DNA of 64,000 nt from Bryum argenteum (Eukaryota > Streptophyta > Bryopsida > Bryales > Bryaceae): NCBI GenBank assembly GCA_037043015.1, contig CM073321.1:22007001-22071000 (forward strand), in the 5' to 3' direction. A program made the translations under genes and the position numbers. The notes under the pieces are model-generated. The model did no database searches. It saw only the letters and a list, made by a program, of their open reading frames with translations, and was not told where the DNA came from. Of this stretch, positions 1 to 11,650 are shown piece after piece. Position 1 is the first letter of the stretch. The number at the start of each line of letters is the position of its first letter.

Positions 1-943
1 AACTTTCACAGAAAGAATGCCTTCTCCTAAACCGCTCGTTCAATGTTATTGTCCCTCCACGAGACTTGTGACACATTCCGGTGCCGGACGATGCAAACCT
101 CTTTCCAAAATAAAAAAAATCCAAGAATGTTCGGTGCGTCTCTGTTGTGACTCCGAAGCATATGAAGGGAATTGATTATGCTCAAGCTTTGCAAGCAAGC
201 ATACTGAAGGTGACCATGCACGGCAGCCTTGTTTTGGTTGTATTGTAGATTTGCAGTCAAATTTGGGGTCGGTTTATAATCTTTCAATAAGTGTATTGCC
301 TAATTGTACTTGCCCATTGATGAAGGATAAATTGCTAGATTGGGTAGAATAGGATGTCCATATAAACCATGTTAGCACCTATACTATGTCTTCGTTATGA
401 TCTGTAAACTTCATGCCGATAGGGACCTTTTTATCCACGCACCTACCTTCAGTTTCAACGAGGTGAAAAGGATTCTAGAGAGTGGAGTGCTAGACCATGC
501 AACAGAGTAGAGGACGTAGAAGAGACCCTACACGTACTCCACATATTATATTATAAAATTGTGTATTTCCTATCTTATATAGTATGATTTTGCAATTTAG
601 TGAATATCAATATATATGATTATACATGTTCAAAAAACTTTGTTCCTCTTTGATAGATTATATGCTTGTAAGTGCTTATCATGCTTATGTAGTCTTATCG
701 TTTGAGTTCACTAATGTCTATATGCATCTCAAGCATGCATAATTTCAGAATTTTCTCTCCCAATTCCACAGGTTTAGGATCCAAAATCCTCGGTTATAAG
801 TCAGAATATTTGAATATTCTAAAGAGTATCCGTTGAAATTATTTAGATTGTTCAAGGAATATTTTTTACTAAAAATACAAAGTCACCGCTCTAAAATCTG
901 AAACCCTCACAGCTCTGCGCTCTATGCTCTATGCTCACGCCCC
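1..943 (+). mobile_element. MULE DNA transposon, decayed 3' remnant (copy A)
   Basis: From the window start to about 510 the plus strand encodes a decayed version of the C-terminal part of the MULE protein at 47.9-51.8 kb. Recognisable shared pieces are a DLxHIPVP-like stretch, a LQASILKVTM stretch, and a SWIM zinc finger beginning CTCP at 305-313. The second SWIM pair (C-x-H) lies at 370-378, but its middle codon is TAG, so the copy is dead. The tail FIHAPTFSFNEVK follows at about 430-470. Positions 511-943 are noncoding and align with the 3' flank of the second copy, ending in the shared terminus GCTCACGCCC at 934-943, preceded by repeats of GCTCTATGCTC type. The N-terminal part lies outside the window. 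Confidence 0.75.
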
Positions 944-3900
944 GGCTATATCTTAAGCATGGACCGGGGGTGACGTTGATAGAAATCCACGAAACTGAAA
1001 CAAATGTTTCAACACTTAGCACAGCAATTGTGACCACGAGATCCAAAGCTACGGCACCTGAATATGTCGTGGAACCCCCTAAGCTATTTCCGTAGCAGCA
1101 TTGAAAATGACTACATTACATTCAGAAACGGATTTAAGGTGACTTAGGGGCGACTCCCCTTGTCAACATGCAGCAGGTACTAGACGACTCTACCGTACAT
1201 ATCACTCTAACGAGTCTTTTGAAAATAAGTGCATAACTGCAAAAATACCTACAACGGACTGCGATGTCACATGCTACAACGACTTTAACTACTATTGATG
1301 TCAACGCAACTACAGTCATCCTAGACACTGCAGTCATACACCTAAGATTGACACTACATGAGTTATTCAATGTCTTGGTCGATGAGGGCTCTAGTGTCAA
1401 TGTTGTAAGCCATAACCTGCAAAGACATTTGGGGCTACCGTCACCCAAGGTTGTCCAATTCATACTACGTGTGGCTTATAATGCTCCGTCCACCCCCTTA
1501 GAAATATTGGCTACTGTGGCTATCACCATACATGGAGTATCCATACCGACAACATTTGTCGTCATAAATATGCCTGATAGCACTAACTTTCCTATCAAAC
1601 TAGGTAGGCCATGGTTGCGCAACAAGAACGAAGTACATGACTAGGCACAGAATCAGATATTTCTACACTGTCATGGTAAGTCGGTAGTAATTCCTGTAGA
1701 CATATGCACCACCAAAGCTAAAGTTGACCAAATTTGCAGCAAAGTGAGGACAAATTGCCTTAGGGGGTTAACTCAAGAAGAAGAAGCTTTAGTCTTTTAT
1801 GCAGACCCAACCTCAGTGCTTGTTGCCAAAATTCAACTAGCAAGAATAGTACCCCAAGGGTAGCCCCATACATACCTTTCCCATTTACCAAGAAATTCAA
1901 GAGGCTATCACCGTAATGCCAATCCAGCCACGAAGGCACTAGAAAAGCAAGTAGTCACTAGATGGACCAATGGTGTCAAGTACAATTTTGGCACCTTGGA
2001 AGAACCCAAATATGTGAAAATCAATGTTGACGCACCAGAGAACATCAAAGAGGCGACAAGAGGGCTTTTCAAAGAGTATCAAGAGATATTTGCATAGACT
2101 CATGAAGAACTGAAGAAGATACCTACAAAAATTGCGGTACATACAATCAACTTAAAGTCGAATGCAAAACTAGTGCAACAACAAAAGTACAAGATGAATC
2201 CACACTACGCTGCAAAAGTCAAGGTTGAACTAGAAAAACTACTCATCACCAACTTCATCTCTCCCGTCAATGCCGCCCCATGGTTGTCCCCAATCGTCAT
2301 CATACCCAAAAAGAACGGCACCTTGTGCATCCACGTAGACTTCCAAAAACTAAATGTTGCAACAAGAAAAGACCACAATCCGTTGCCTCACATGAAAGAG
2401 ATCATCGACAGAGTCGCAGATCACGAAATGTATTCATTTTTGGATTGTTTGTCAGGGTACTGCTAAGTCTTCATGGCTGAGCACGACAAAAACAAGACAA
2501 ATTTCTCTACAAAATGGGGATCTTACCGTTTCAAAAAGATGCCATTTGGAGCCAAAAATGCACCTATGTCATTACAGAGACTCATGAAACACATATTTTG
2601 ACCCTACCTGAAAAGGTTCTTTCGCATCTACTTAGACAATGTAACCGTACATGGACAAATAAAAGACCATGTTGACCATCTGAGGCATATATTCTAGGCC
2701 TGCCAGCTCAATGGAGTCAGTGTAAACGCAACAAGTGCATGTTTATGTTTTTTGCCGGAGTTATTTTACGATATATTGTCTGCAAATACGATGAACTGCT
2801 GATTCCAGCTAAATTCAGGACATCATGGACATGACTCCACCAACAGACCAAAAAGGTGTGCAGAGGCTCCTTCAGTTGGCTTACCCAAGGTTGTCATATC
2901 GATTGTGTTGAGGTGATCGGATGGGCAGACCACGCGGACGAGTTGTCTCGGGCAGGCGGCCTGTCTGCCCAATTTGACTCCCTTTAAAGTTGTCATACCG
3001 GGCGTGTTGAGGTGATCGGACAAGCAAACCAAGCGGATAAGTTGTCCTAGGCGGGCGGCCTGCCTGCCTAATTTGACAACCTTGCGCTTACCACAATTCA
3101 ATAGGATAGAGGTCAAAAAGTTGGCTCATATCACTGCTCCAATAACAATGTTGAACCACGTCGGCTATTCCTACCCGCAAGATTTGACACCGGAAGCACA
3201 AGCAGCCTTACAAAACATCAAGCAAGCATATTCAAATTTACCCATAATGTTGGCACCAGATTGGACGAAGCCTTTCCACGTAGAAAGAGACGCCTCTCAA
3301 ATAGTTGTTTGGGTCATGTTAGCCCAAAAAGTAGATGGCAAACATAATCAACCTGTTGCGTACGCTAGCGGATTACTCAACAAAGCCGAGAGAAACTACT
3401 CAACAATAGAAATGGAAGCTTTTGCCATAATTTATGCGGTAAAGAAATTTAGACATTACTTACTCGAGAACAAATTTAAATTCATCGTAGACGATCACAG
3501 CCTGTCCTATCTAGTGAATCAATCTTTGATCATAGGAAGGGTGGCAAGATGGATCATGATCCTTATGGAGTACAATTTTGAAGAAGTGTACATCTCAGGC
3601 AAGAGACACATGGTGGACGAGTACCTATTTCAAAACACTAATACTACGAAGGGAGGCATTTATGACTCATTCAATGAACCATACATACAAACGGCGACCA
3701 TACACACCACCCAAGGAACTACGGAGCTTGCAGGAGACAACAATTGGAGGCAAGATATCATGGAAAATCTTACTAAGGGATGACTTCCATGAGACATAAG
3801 AGGAACTCAGAAGATCGAATTTGTTCGCACCATGTTGCCATATACGGTAGTCTAAGGGAGTCTATATCGGAAGGGACCAGATTACGAGATGCGTCTATGC

Positions 3901-4848
3901 GTATCATCACACCAACAACAAGAAATAATTTCTTACCTACACAAAGGGCCAGCACGAGGACATCAAGGAACAGAAACAACCATCAAAAAGATATTGGCGG
4001 CAAAGTATTGGTGGGCAACATTACACAAGGATACATTCACCTACGTCAAAAATTGCCATGCTTGTCAATCAACAGCCACCAATTTCTGACACCAAGGGAA
4101 GGTACCCCTGAATTCTATACCTCCGTTAGGTCCTTTCCAAAGATGGGGTCTAGACCCCGTTGTACCTATCCGCCAGGTGACTAAACAAGGGAATAAACAC
4201 ATTTCAGAACGGGTAGAGGCCAAACCTTTGAGGAACAATACCACTATAGTAACGGCAACATTCATCTATGAAAGCATCATTACCTGGTTAGGGTGTCCTT
4301 TGGAGATTGTTTCCGACCAAGGGTCACATGTTGTCAATGTTGTCATCGAGGAGCTCATCAAGAAACACCTAATGAAGCTGATGACAAGGACCGTGTACTA
4401 CCCACAGGGAAACGCGCAAGCAAAATCAACTAAGAAGACAATCATCAACATGTTGTTAAAGTTTGTACAAGCTAACTAGGGAGACAAGGACAAGTGCTTA
4501 CCCACAGCCCTGTGGGCATACCGCGTAGCCACCAAGTCGGCAACTCAAGCCAGCCCCTACGAGCTGGTCTATGGCACCCAACCATTGTTGTTGACAAAAT
4601 ATCTCCTATCTACATCTCAGTCGTTTCAACCAAGAGACTACGCAACCCATCGTGTGTAGGTAGCAAGAATGGAAGATCTCTACTGACCAGAGGAATTCCG
4701 CAATGATGCAAACGAAAGTGTCCTACACATATATGCACTCAGTGCCAGACAGTTCTAGAGATTGCAACGCCCTCAAATGTTCGACAAAAGTGACCAAGTC
4801 TTGTGGTGCCTCTGGGATCCAAATTTGCAAAAAGGGTTGACGGTTTAG
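944..4848 (+). mobile_element. Ty3/gypsy retrotransposon fossil, copy A, 5'-truncated
   Basis: Old, heavily broken Ty3-type element (well over ten breaks). Parts in order: aspartic protease region (about 1260-1650, with a LVDEGSS-like active-site segment), reverse transcriptase (about 2170-2760), RNase H (about 3120-3640, with a YSTIEMEAFA segment), and integrase with its HHCC zinc domain (about 3950-4070) and core to about 4840. Protease-to-RNase H order with integrase last places it in Ty3/gypsy. No chromodomain is seen. It matches the copy at 43.6-47.5 kb domain by domain, but its gag and 5' LTR are missing: the sequence begins at the edge of the MULE remnant. I could not identify a 3' LTR after 4848. 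Confidence 0.85.
2886..3084. mobile_element. hAT-like MITE (dimeric), inserted in Ty3 copy A
   Basis: A 199-bp insert interrupts the pol region of the Ty3 fossil. Its ends are perfect 11-bp inverted repeats, CAAGGTTGTCA at 2886 and TGACAACCTTG at 3074-3084. Flanks are GGCTTACC (2878-2885) and CGCTTACC (3085-3092), an 8-bp target duplication with one mismatch. An 8-bp duplication and a CAAGG terminus fit the hAT superfamily. Inside are two imperfect direct repeats of about 98 bp, both containing TTGAGGTGATCGGA and ending in AATTTGAC, so the element looks like a head-to-tail dimer. It has no coding capacity. Confidence 0.75.
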
Positions 4849-6390
4849 TTTACTCTAAACTCTAAATCTAAAATCCTAAGACGCGCGTGCTCCGTAGGGA
4901 TTCTTAGGCAGATTAATTTGAAATTAGAAGTGGACAAAATTGTAGATGCTTAGTTTAGTCAGTTATTCCAGGAATCTAGGATTTTTGGAATCTCAGATTT
5001 TGGGAATCTTGGATTCTCGAAATTTGGGATATGAAAAGGGTACCAGGAGAACCCAAAATAGTGGTTACTTATTGGAGATTGAAAGGAAATCTCTAGGTCT
5101 TTTGTAATTTTGCCGTCCGTAATAAAGATTTAGTTTGCATCTCACTTCCTTGCATAACTCTGTTGCGTTTGTTGTCGATGTTTGAGTTGAGATCGATCTG
5201 AAGGTGCTAGTGGGAGTCCCTTGCACGCTAGAGATTGCACTACCAATTGCTGGGAGCGTCGAGTTTGTAGAATTGAGAGAGGTCGGGGTAAGAGAGTCTC
5301 AGTTTCTGAACTTGTTCCTTTTGAAGTTGCAGACAGTCATGCCCGTTTCTACAGAGGGGGAACTGGGGAAGAGTTTTTCTAGTCATTGAAGCCAGACCGG
5401 ATTTCTACCTCCTAGATGGGATGTCCAGTTGAGGATCCTTAACTGGTATAATTGGTTGGATTTAGCCAATGGATGAGCTAAGGTGGTGACGCGGTAGGAA
5501 CTCGCAAACTTAGAGATGCAAAATCCCTAACTGTTGTCGTAATAAGAAGGCGAGTTGTTGTAATGATAAGTTAGGGCGTAAACCGGATAGTCGTTTAGTA
5601 TCGTGTTGTCGTGGTGGGAACCGAAGAGGTCAAGCGGTTGTAAGGGAAGGACACTGGATAAGAAGAGAAGGCGAGAGAAAGAAGTCAAAGGTGAAACTCA
5701 GATCAACGTAATCATCCGGTAGGGGAGTGAGTTAATTCTGCACTCTATAAATGAGAAAGAAGGACCCCACTCATGAATCACAAAGGTAAACTAAATCATT
5801 AATAGAGAGATTCATTGGAGCCACTCCGGTTGCTTCTAAAAGTTCACCCTTGTAGAGAAATCGGATCAAGAGCTATTTGGATTACTGTGGGTGTAGTTGT
5901 GTCAGCGGATAAGCATTGCAGTGTCAAGTGGCTAGAGATTGAGGCAAGGGGAGGAGATGAGTTGTAGCAGTTGTGCGTGATCTAGTCGTTGTAGGAAGAA
6001 ACCTGTGTAAAATTTGACTTCACAAAATCTTCTAGGAACGTTATTCGGAAAGTAGTCCACATTACTTGTTCTTACTTTTGGAATGGGTGTATTTAGGACT
6101 TACTTTGGTTGGTGACTTACGACAATAAATCTTCAACTTTTCTGGAAAGGACTTAAATATAGGGGTAGTCGTAAATATTCAATTTTTCTTGAAAGGGCCT
6201 TAGAGATAGGGATGGACGCAACTTAAAATTTGTATAGGTCAATCATTTCACCCTCACAAAGATCATGTCTAATATGTTGATTGTGCAGAACCTCCTTCGG
6301 GCAAGATTTTATTCTTTTAAGTTTTGAGGTTATTATCTTGTTAGATTTTTTTAATAGTTGGTGATGTTTTGCTTTCTAAATGTTATGAGT
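4849..6390. other. No gene recognised
   Basis: Downstream of the Ty3 copy A integrase no coding pattern stands out. 4965-5035 is locally repetitive, with alternating GGAATCT and GGATTCT words. An AATAAAG signal at about 5120 could belong to a degraded LTR or transcript end, but no partner LTR was found. The rest is unassigned. Confidence 0.4.
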
Positions 6391-6394
6391 AGCA

Positions 6395-6700
6395 TTGCAA
6401 GTTTCTACTAAACAAATTGAACCTGACAAAGATGGGGTGTCAAATAGTGATAGCGGCTACTCTCCTATAGCATTTTGTGTTGAAGTTGTTGTGGAGTCTC
6501 GTTGCTTAGTATCCTTAGTGCCCTTTGTTGCCTCTCCTGTCCGTTTTACTCCAAGTGATGACGTTGATTGGGTTGCACGAGCAATTTATATGCGTAATTC
6601 TTATATACATGCAAAAGCTCATCGTCTTGAAGCAAAGGCGCAAGCCAAATCGGCACTACGACGTTCACCTAGACTCGCATTAAAGTTCAAATCTACTTAG
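6395..6700 (+). pseudogene. Exon-like fragment, unknown protein
   Basis: An open stretch of about 101 codons with coding-like composition but no ATG at its 5' end, so it is more likely an internal or last exon than a complete gene. It contains a DDVDWVARAIYMRN segment and a basic, alanine-rich C-terminus (AKAQAKSALRRSPRLALKFKS) before a stop. I do not recognise the family. The fragments at 7.0-8.4 kb and 10.8-11.65 kb lie on the same strand and may be parts of one decayed multi-exon gene or element. That link is inference. Confidence 0.35.
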
Positions 6701-7005
6701 ATGTCAGCTAAGACTATATGCTATGTCATTCATTATTTTCACTAAAAATAGGCTCTATTATAACTGTAAATATAATATTATTCATCTTTCATTTTACTTT
6801 TGACATCCTCTTATATTCCTGGTGAGGTGTTGTCTTCGGTTCTTTGAATTGCCACATGAAAATATTCCAAGTCCCTCCTCTTCAGAAAACTACAAGACCC
6901 CCCACCAGTAGTGAACAATCTACTCATTCCGATTTTTTTATTTTTTAAGATGAATTCATCTTTGGTGATCATAGGATTTCCCAATCAAAAAAAATTGTTG
7001 AAGGC

Positions 7006-8370
7006 ATGAGTAATGGGGTTTCCCATGGTAGTCCTTTAGACATTGTACCTCTTCCTCAAGCTCCTCAAGATCAAGATGAACACAAGTCCATTTCAGATGA
7101 TAACAAAGAACCTACTTTGTTTGGTAGTGTCAACGTGGGTATCGTCCACATGTCTCCACACCTTCAAAACAAGGATGTGGATTGGAGTGCAAACGAGATG
7201 ATAATGATTCACAAGGGCGAATCAATTGCCATCATAAATAGGTTCCGTTTCAAACTTATTAAAAAGACACGTATACTTATCCTATAGTGTCAACTTGTTT
7301 GTTATAGAAAGGTTTGACCTATCGTACAACAAAATGTCAGAAAACTGAAGAACAAGTTCAACAAAGGTTATTGCAAAGGCAATTTGGTAATATACGTTGC
7401 GCTTTTTCAAAAGAAAGGCAAGGGATAACTCGTTGATGCAAGAGATGATGTCTGGACAAATCTCCAGTGGAGAGCCGCTAATGAAGAATTTGAGAAGACG
7501 TTGCGCTTGAATCCTGATCTTTATCGTCTCAGTGACAAGTATTTCGATGTTTACGATGGCAACCACTATGTCACAACATGGATGCGGCATATTGAGAGAT
7601 ACCATAAAATGGATTCTTTATGGTACATCTCTGTTGGCTGCATCGTACGAAATACTCCTGTAAAGAGCAATTTGCTTCTTGAATGACATAAATTGGTAAG
7701 TAAATATCATATTTCTTAAATGCATATCATTTTATCTGATTTTCAGTTACCTCATTGTTCATTGATGGTTCCACTATGTAGGTGGTGGCAAAGTAACTTC
7801 TGAACGATTGTTATTGAGGTTTGTGATCAATTTGCTATTAATGACTAACAAAATCCGTAGCATATATTCAATTTTATTATTCTGATTTGTTTGCATGAGT
7901 GTAGGTACTTGAAGCAAGAGCTTGTTGCCAAAGGAGCATTAGCTCTGTGGACTATTAGAGTTTGAAGATGTTACAGTCACAAACAATCCCTTCACAATCT
8001 TCCCCGAAGCCCAACAAAAGCGATTTACTAACTCGCAAGTGATGACCGTTGGTTTGGTTTCTTTGAGTTTTAAGACAGCTTCGTGCACAATGAAGAGAAA
8101 CATCTTGTTTGAAACCTTAGTTCAAACGGAGTTGGTAGTGCACCAATGGAGATCGACAACAACGACAACAAATTTTATATTTTTCCTGGAGTACCCGCCC
8201 TGCCCTCTCCACCTCCTTGACTAGCTAGACAATCTAAACCTCGAGCAGTCAAAAAGCGTCGCAACGCTGCTAGTGACCCTATACTAGATCCTGAAGAAGA
8301 GCCCAAACATTTTGCTCCTATCCTAGATGGAACTGCAAGTCCTGCAGAGCCATATCTGACTTAAGCATCC
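7006..8370 (+). pseudogene. Decayed gene with a YDGNH-type motif
   Basis: 7006-7287 begins with ATG and encodes 93 residues of acidic sequence (DVDWSANEMIM near its end). After a disrupted stretch, 7440-7686 encodes WTNLQWRAANEEFEKTL and then YFDVYDGNHYVTTWMRHIERY. The YDGNH-x(4)-W pattern recalls proteins that carry FDGNHR-W motifs, but the assignment is only an impression. A GTAAGT donor (7696) and a TTTTCAG acceptor (about 7740) suggest introns. Further coding-like sequence at 8230-8370 (KKRRNAASDPILDPEEEPK) is basic then acidic. Several stops break the frame, so this looks like a dead gene or a dead passenger gene of a transposon. Confidence 0.35.
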
Positions 8371-8785
8371 CAAGGGGCCACAGTCCATGCAGTTAGACGC
8401 GGTGCATGATTTACTCAGATTTTTGAATGTGGACTTACGAATGTGAATGCCTCCTTTAATCTTTCACAGTTGACCACAACTCCTTTCAGCCTCCCAAACT
8501 CCTCAATCAACACTTATTTGCCAAGCTGCCTATTTCAAAACCCAAACACATAGGTAGGAGCTCGTCGTCGGAAATTTGTGTTCCTTTGCCTATGTATCTT
8601 GAGAACGAGAACATTAGAGACTTAGTTCATAAATCTTTGGCAAAAGAAAACCGAGATACATAGATTTTGAATAACGTCAAGCACATCAAAAAGGTACTAA
8701 TACGTACCACCTATATGTATTTCCTCGTTTTCTACATTCTCATATTGCAATTCTCCTGTTCAATATCTGACTAATCATATTTACT

Positions 8786-9280
8786 TCAAATCAAGAAAGG
8801 CTGGGGTACCCTTGTACGGCAATAAAATATAATCCCAGTCATCTTGGGATCGATCTCATTTTTGCAGATGCTCCACAGAACTTGCCCCAATTCGTTGTGT
8901 CTCCTAGCAAAATTTCTTCGTAGAACTATCGTGACAAAAAGCATTTTGTAAACCTTTTCATCTTTGCCGCATAGCACTTGATAGAGGTTCGAGCCATTCT
9001 TCTTATGCATCCCAATTCTTGTTATGCTCAATTCTTTGACGAGATTGGTGAGGATATAATCCCTTGCCTATAGCCTCTACACTATTGCATTAGAAAGAAA
9101 TACGCTGCAATTTGTAGTTTATGATTTTGAACATCATTTTTAGTGCTCAGTATGCTTGTATGTTAATTTATTTTACCTTGTGTTTTGCAGACCAACAACT
9201 TCAAAAACAAGGTCTATGCAGGTAAGAAGTTTGTTTCAAAGTTCAGACTGCGGTAGGTGGTACACGCGTACGTGGGTGTA
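8786..9280. other. No gene recognised
   Basis: No convincing coding signal. A TTTTGCAG acceptor-like site occurs at about 9184-9191, followed by a short open stretch on the plus strand, consistent with another decayed exon of the 6.4-11.65 kb remnant. Confidence 0.25.
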
Positions 9281-9499
9281 GGTAGACAAGTTGGATGTGA
9301 TTTTGACAATTTTGGAGTGTTAATTTGAAGGAAATTCCAGCTTTTTGCCGATATTGAGTGTTCAATTGGGTGGTTTTGCATGTGGAATTGTTGAATTAAA
9401 ATGCAATTGGGAGTGTTAGAATTGTCAAATCAGGAAGGCTGAGTGACAATCCAGCAAGTGGGAAGTTGGATATAAGCCAAATAGGGAGTCACAAGAAAG

Positions 9500-10560
9500 T
9501 CAGGTTAAGTTCGAGTTGTCAAGCAAATTCCGAGTGGGAAAGTAAGCCAAATGGGAGCGTGTGAAAGGAACCGCATGTGAGAGTGATATGGAGCAGTGCC
9601 AAGTAGGCAATCGGTTGAGCAAGTAATGTTTGAAAGGTATAAAAGTCTTCCTGCCGAGGAGTGTAGCACCGATTGTTGAATATTCCAATTCGTGTCCCAG
9701 CCGTGGTGTTGTGTAATTGTTTTCTTGTTGGTGATTGTTTCGAATTGGAGTGTGAGAAAGAAAGTGAGGGTGAAGTTGAAATATGAATGTGATGAACTAT
9801 TTGAAATAGAAAAATGTTACAAATTGTAATGAGAAATTGAGCAATGTATGTAAGCTGCAGATGAATATAAAAGCAAATTTTTATCCAAGTTGTTGGTTTT
9901 GTGATGTCGTTGTAGTCCAAGTCGGGTTCAGAGTTTGTAATTGTCAAATAGGAAGTGAGTGAATGCCGAATTGGTCATACAATATCGAATTGGAACAGAA
10001 AAGTGTGTAATGGATTGGTAGTTGATGAAGCTATGATTACCGAGTGGGTGCGGATTCCAACTGAGAGTTAGTTGCTTATGTATTGGAACTGGTCCGAATT
10101 GGAGTCAGTATATGATCGAAGCAAGAGAAAATTACAAAATAGGTTGTAATGCAAGCCTGTGGTTGAAAATAGTGCAATTGAGTTAACAGCCGAATTGGTG
10201 AGAAGTGCTGTGTATTGCTGTTGAGTGTCCGAATCGGGTAATGAGCTTGTATTTGAGGAAAGAGGATCTAAGTTGAATAGCGAGATCCAATTAGGGATTT
10301 GAGTGAAGTAAAAAGTATTATGAGAATTAAGAGAAAAGCGGGAATTGAAGCGAGTAACAACAAATCGGTTTGTAACTGCCGAATTGATTGATGTACCGAT
10401 TTTATACAAAAGAGGTGATGGCTGCCGAGTTGGAGTATCGCAAGGGAAAAGAAAAGAAAGAAAAGCAGTTTAAAGCCAATCTGGAGTTGGAATCAGAAGT
10501 ATCTGATGTCCGATTGGGAAAAGACTAAGCTGCAGTGCTGATCTTGCCGAGTTGGAGAAA
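9500..10560. repeat. Region with recurring CCGAATTGG-like words
   Basis: About a dozen near-copies of CCGA(A/G)TTGG or CCGAGTGGG occur at irregular spacing, for example near 9529, 9964, 9990, 10040, 10090, 10190, 10230, 10379, 10424, 10507 and 10548. Many are followed by GAG. No fixed period is evident, so this is not a simple satellite. Open stretches on the minus strand here are compositionally biased and probably not genes. It separates two groups of exon-like fragments on the plus strand. Confidence 0.4.
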
Positions 10561-10759
10561 AGTATAAAATAAGCAAAAGCCTGCAGTGGAAGAAAACACC
10601 TACTGGGAGAATCATCCTAACTTAAACAATAATGCAAGAATATTATTCAAGTAGTAATCAGAACAATTTAAGGTTAAACTTGTACCTGTGAAATTCTATA
10701 GAACGGAAATTACCTTCTGTGATTTTTGGTTGCAATGACCTATTTGGACTTGATTTAGA

Positions 10760-11650
10760 AGCATTCCTATTCAAATATCACCTCCCTTGGAACGAGCTTT
10801 ACAATTAATTTTTATTCTTGAAAAGGAACTGAAGATAATACCACATATGGGTGTGGCAATCATGCCCGACGAGCAGGACCATGTCTGTAACTTTGCGGAC
10901 AAAGAGTCGTTGCGTTATTATCCAAACCGTATGCTATGGCATGGCTCTCAAGAAAATGATCCCTCTTTCATCTAGTGCTTCGTGGATTGTGACACGGACA
11001 ATGAAGGTATCCTCTTCAACTTGAGCGCTAATATTGTTAATGTTACATCGGCTGCAACTATTTAGATTATACATCTCCCATTGCCAACGTCGGTTTCTCA
11101 ATCTTCAGGGGCATCTATAGTTGCTTGCCCATGATCAAGCCGTCATCTTATTGCTATGGAACGTGACGAAGAGATTATTGATGGTGTCCTTGCGTCCTAC
11201 AAGGATGGTACTTTTGTTTCTGAAGAAAGTGGAGAATTGGCCCCACCCGCAGATAACAACTTTGACACACCACAAGTCAGGAAGCCAAAATGGTTTATTG
11301 GTGCGTGATATCATCATCTATTCTCTTCTTCCATTTTGGATTGCACACATATAAATATCTTGTGCTAATTTTCTTGTACTTTTCAAATCGCAGGACTGAA
11401 AGAGCAATTGACTCGCAACGCTCATCTATACAACAATCCCCCGTCAACATTCATCCTACCTTCCTATGCGGAGCGTCATGCTCGAGATTTTATTCGAGCT
11501 CCATCTCCTATTTTTTCTACCACTACACGTCCACGTTTAAACAATAATGTGCTTAAGTTTATAGACTTTGAAGCTGATGAATTTAACCAGCACTTCAACT
11601 TCAGCTTCAACTTAGTATGTGATTATTTTCTAAGTCCAAAGCGGGACTAG
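10760..11650 (+). pseudogene. Second group of exon-like fragments, unknown
   Basis: 10787-10975 encodes a 62-residue piece containing MPDEQDHVCNFADKESL and YYPNRMLWHGSQ. In the same frame after its stop the sequence still reads like protein (FVDCDTDNEGILFNLS). 11390-11650 encodes LTRNAHLYNNPPSTFILPSY and ends KRD before a stop. The first of these blocks is led by a plausible TTCAAATATCAC context but no clear start. I cannot name the family. The pieces probably belong with 6.4-8.4 kb as one decayed multi-exon gene or element. Confidence 0.3.
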
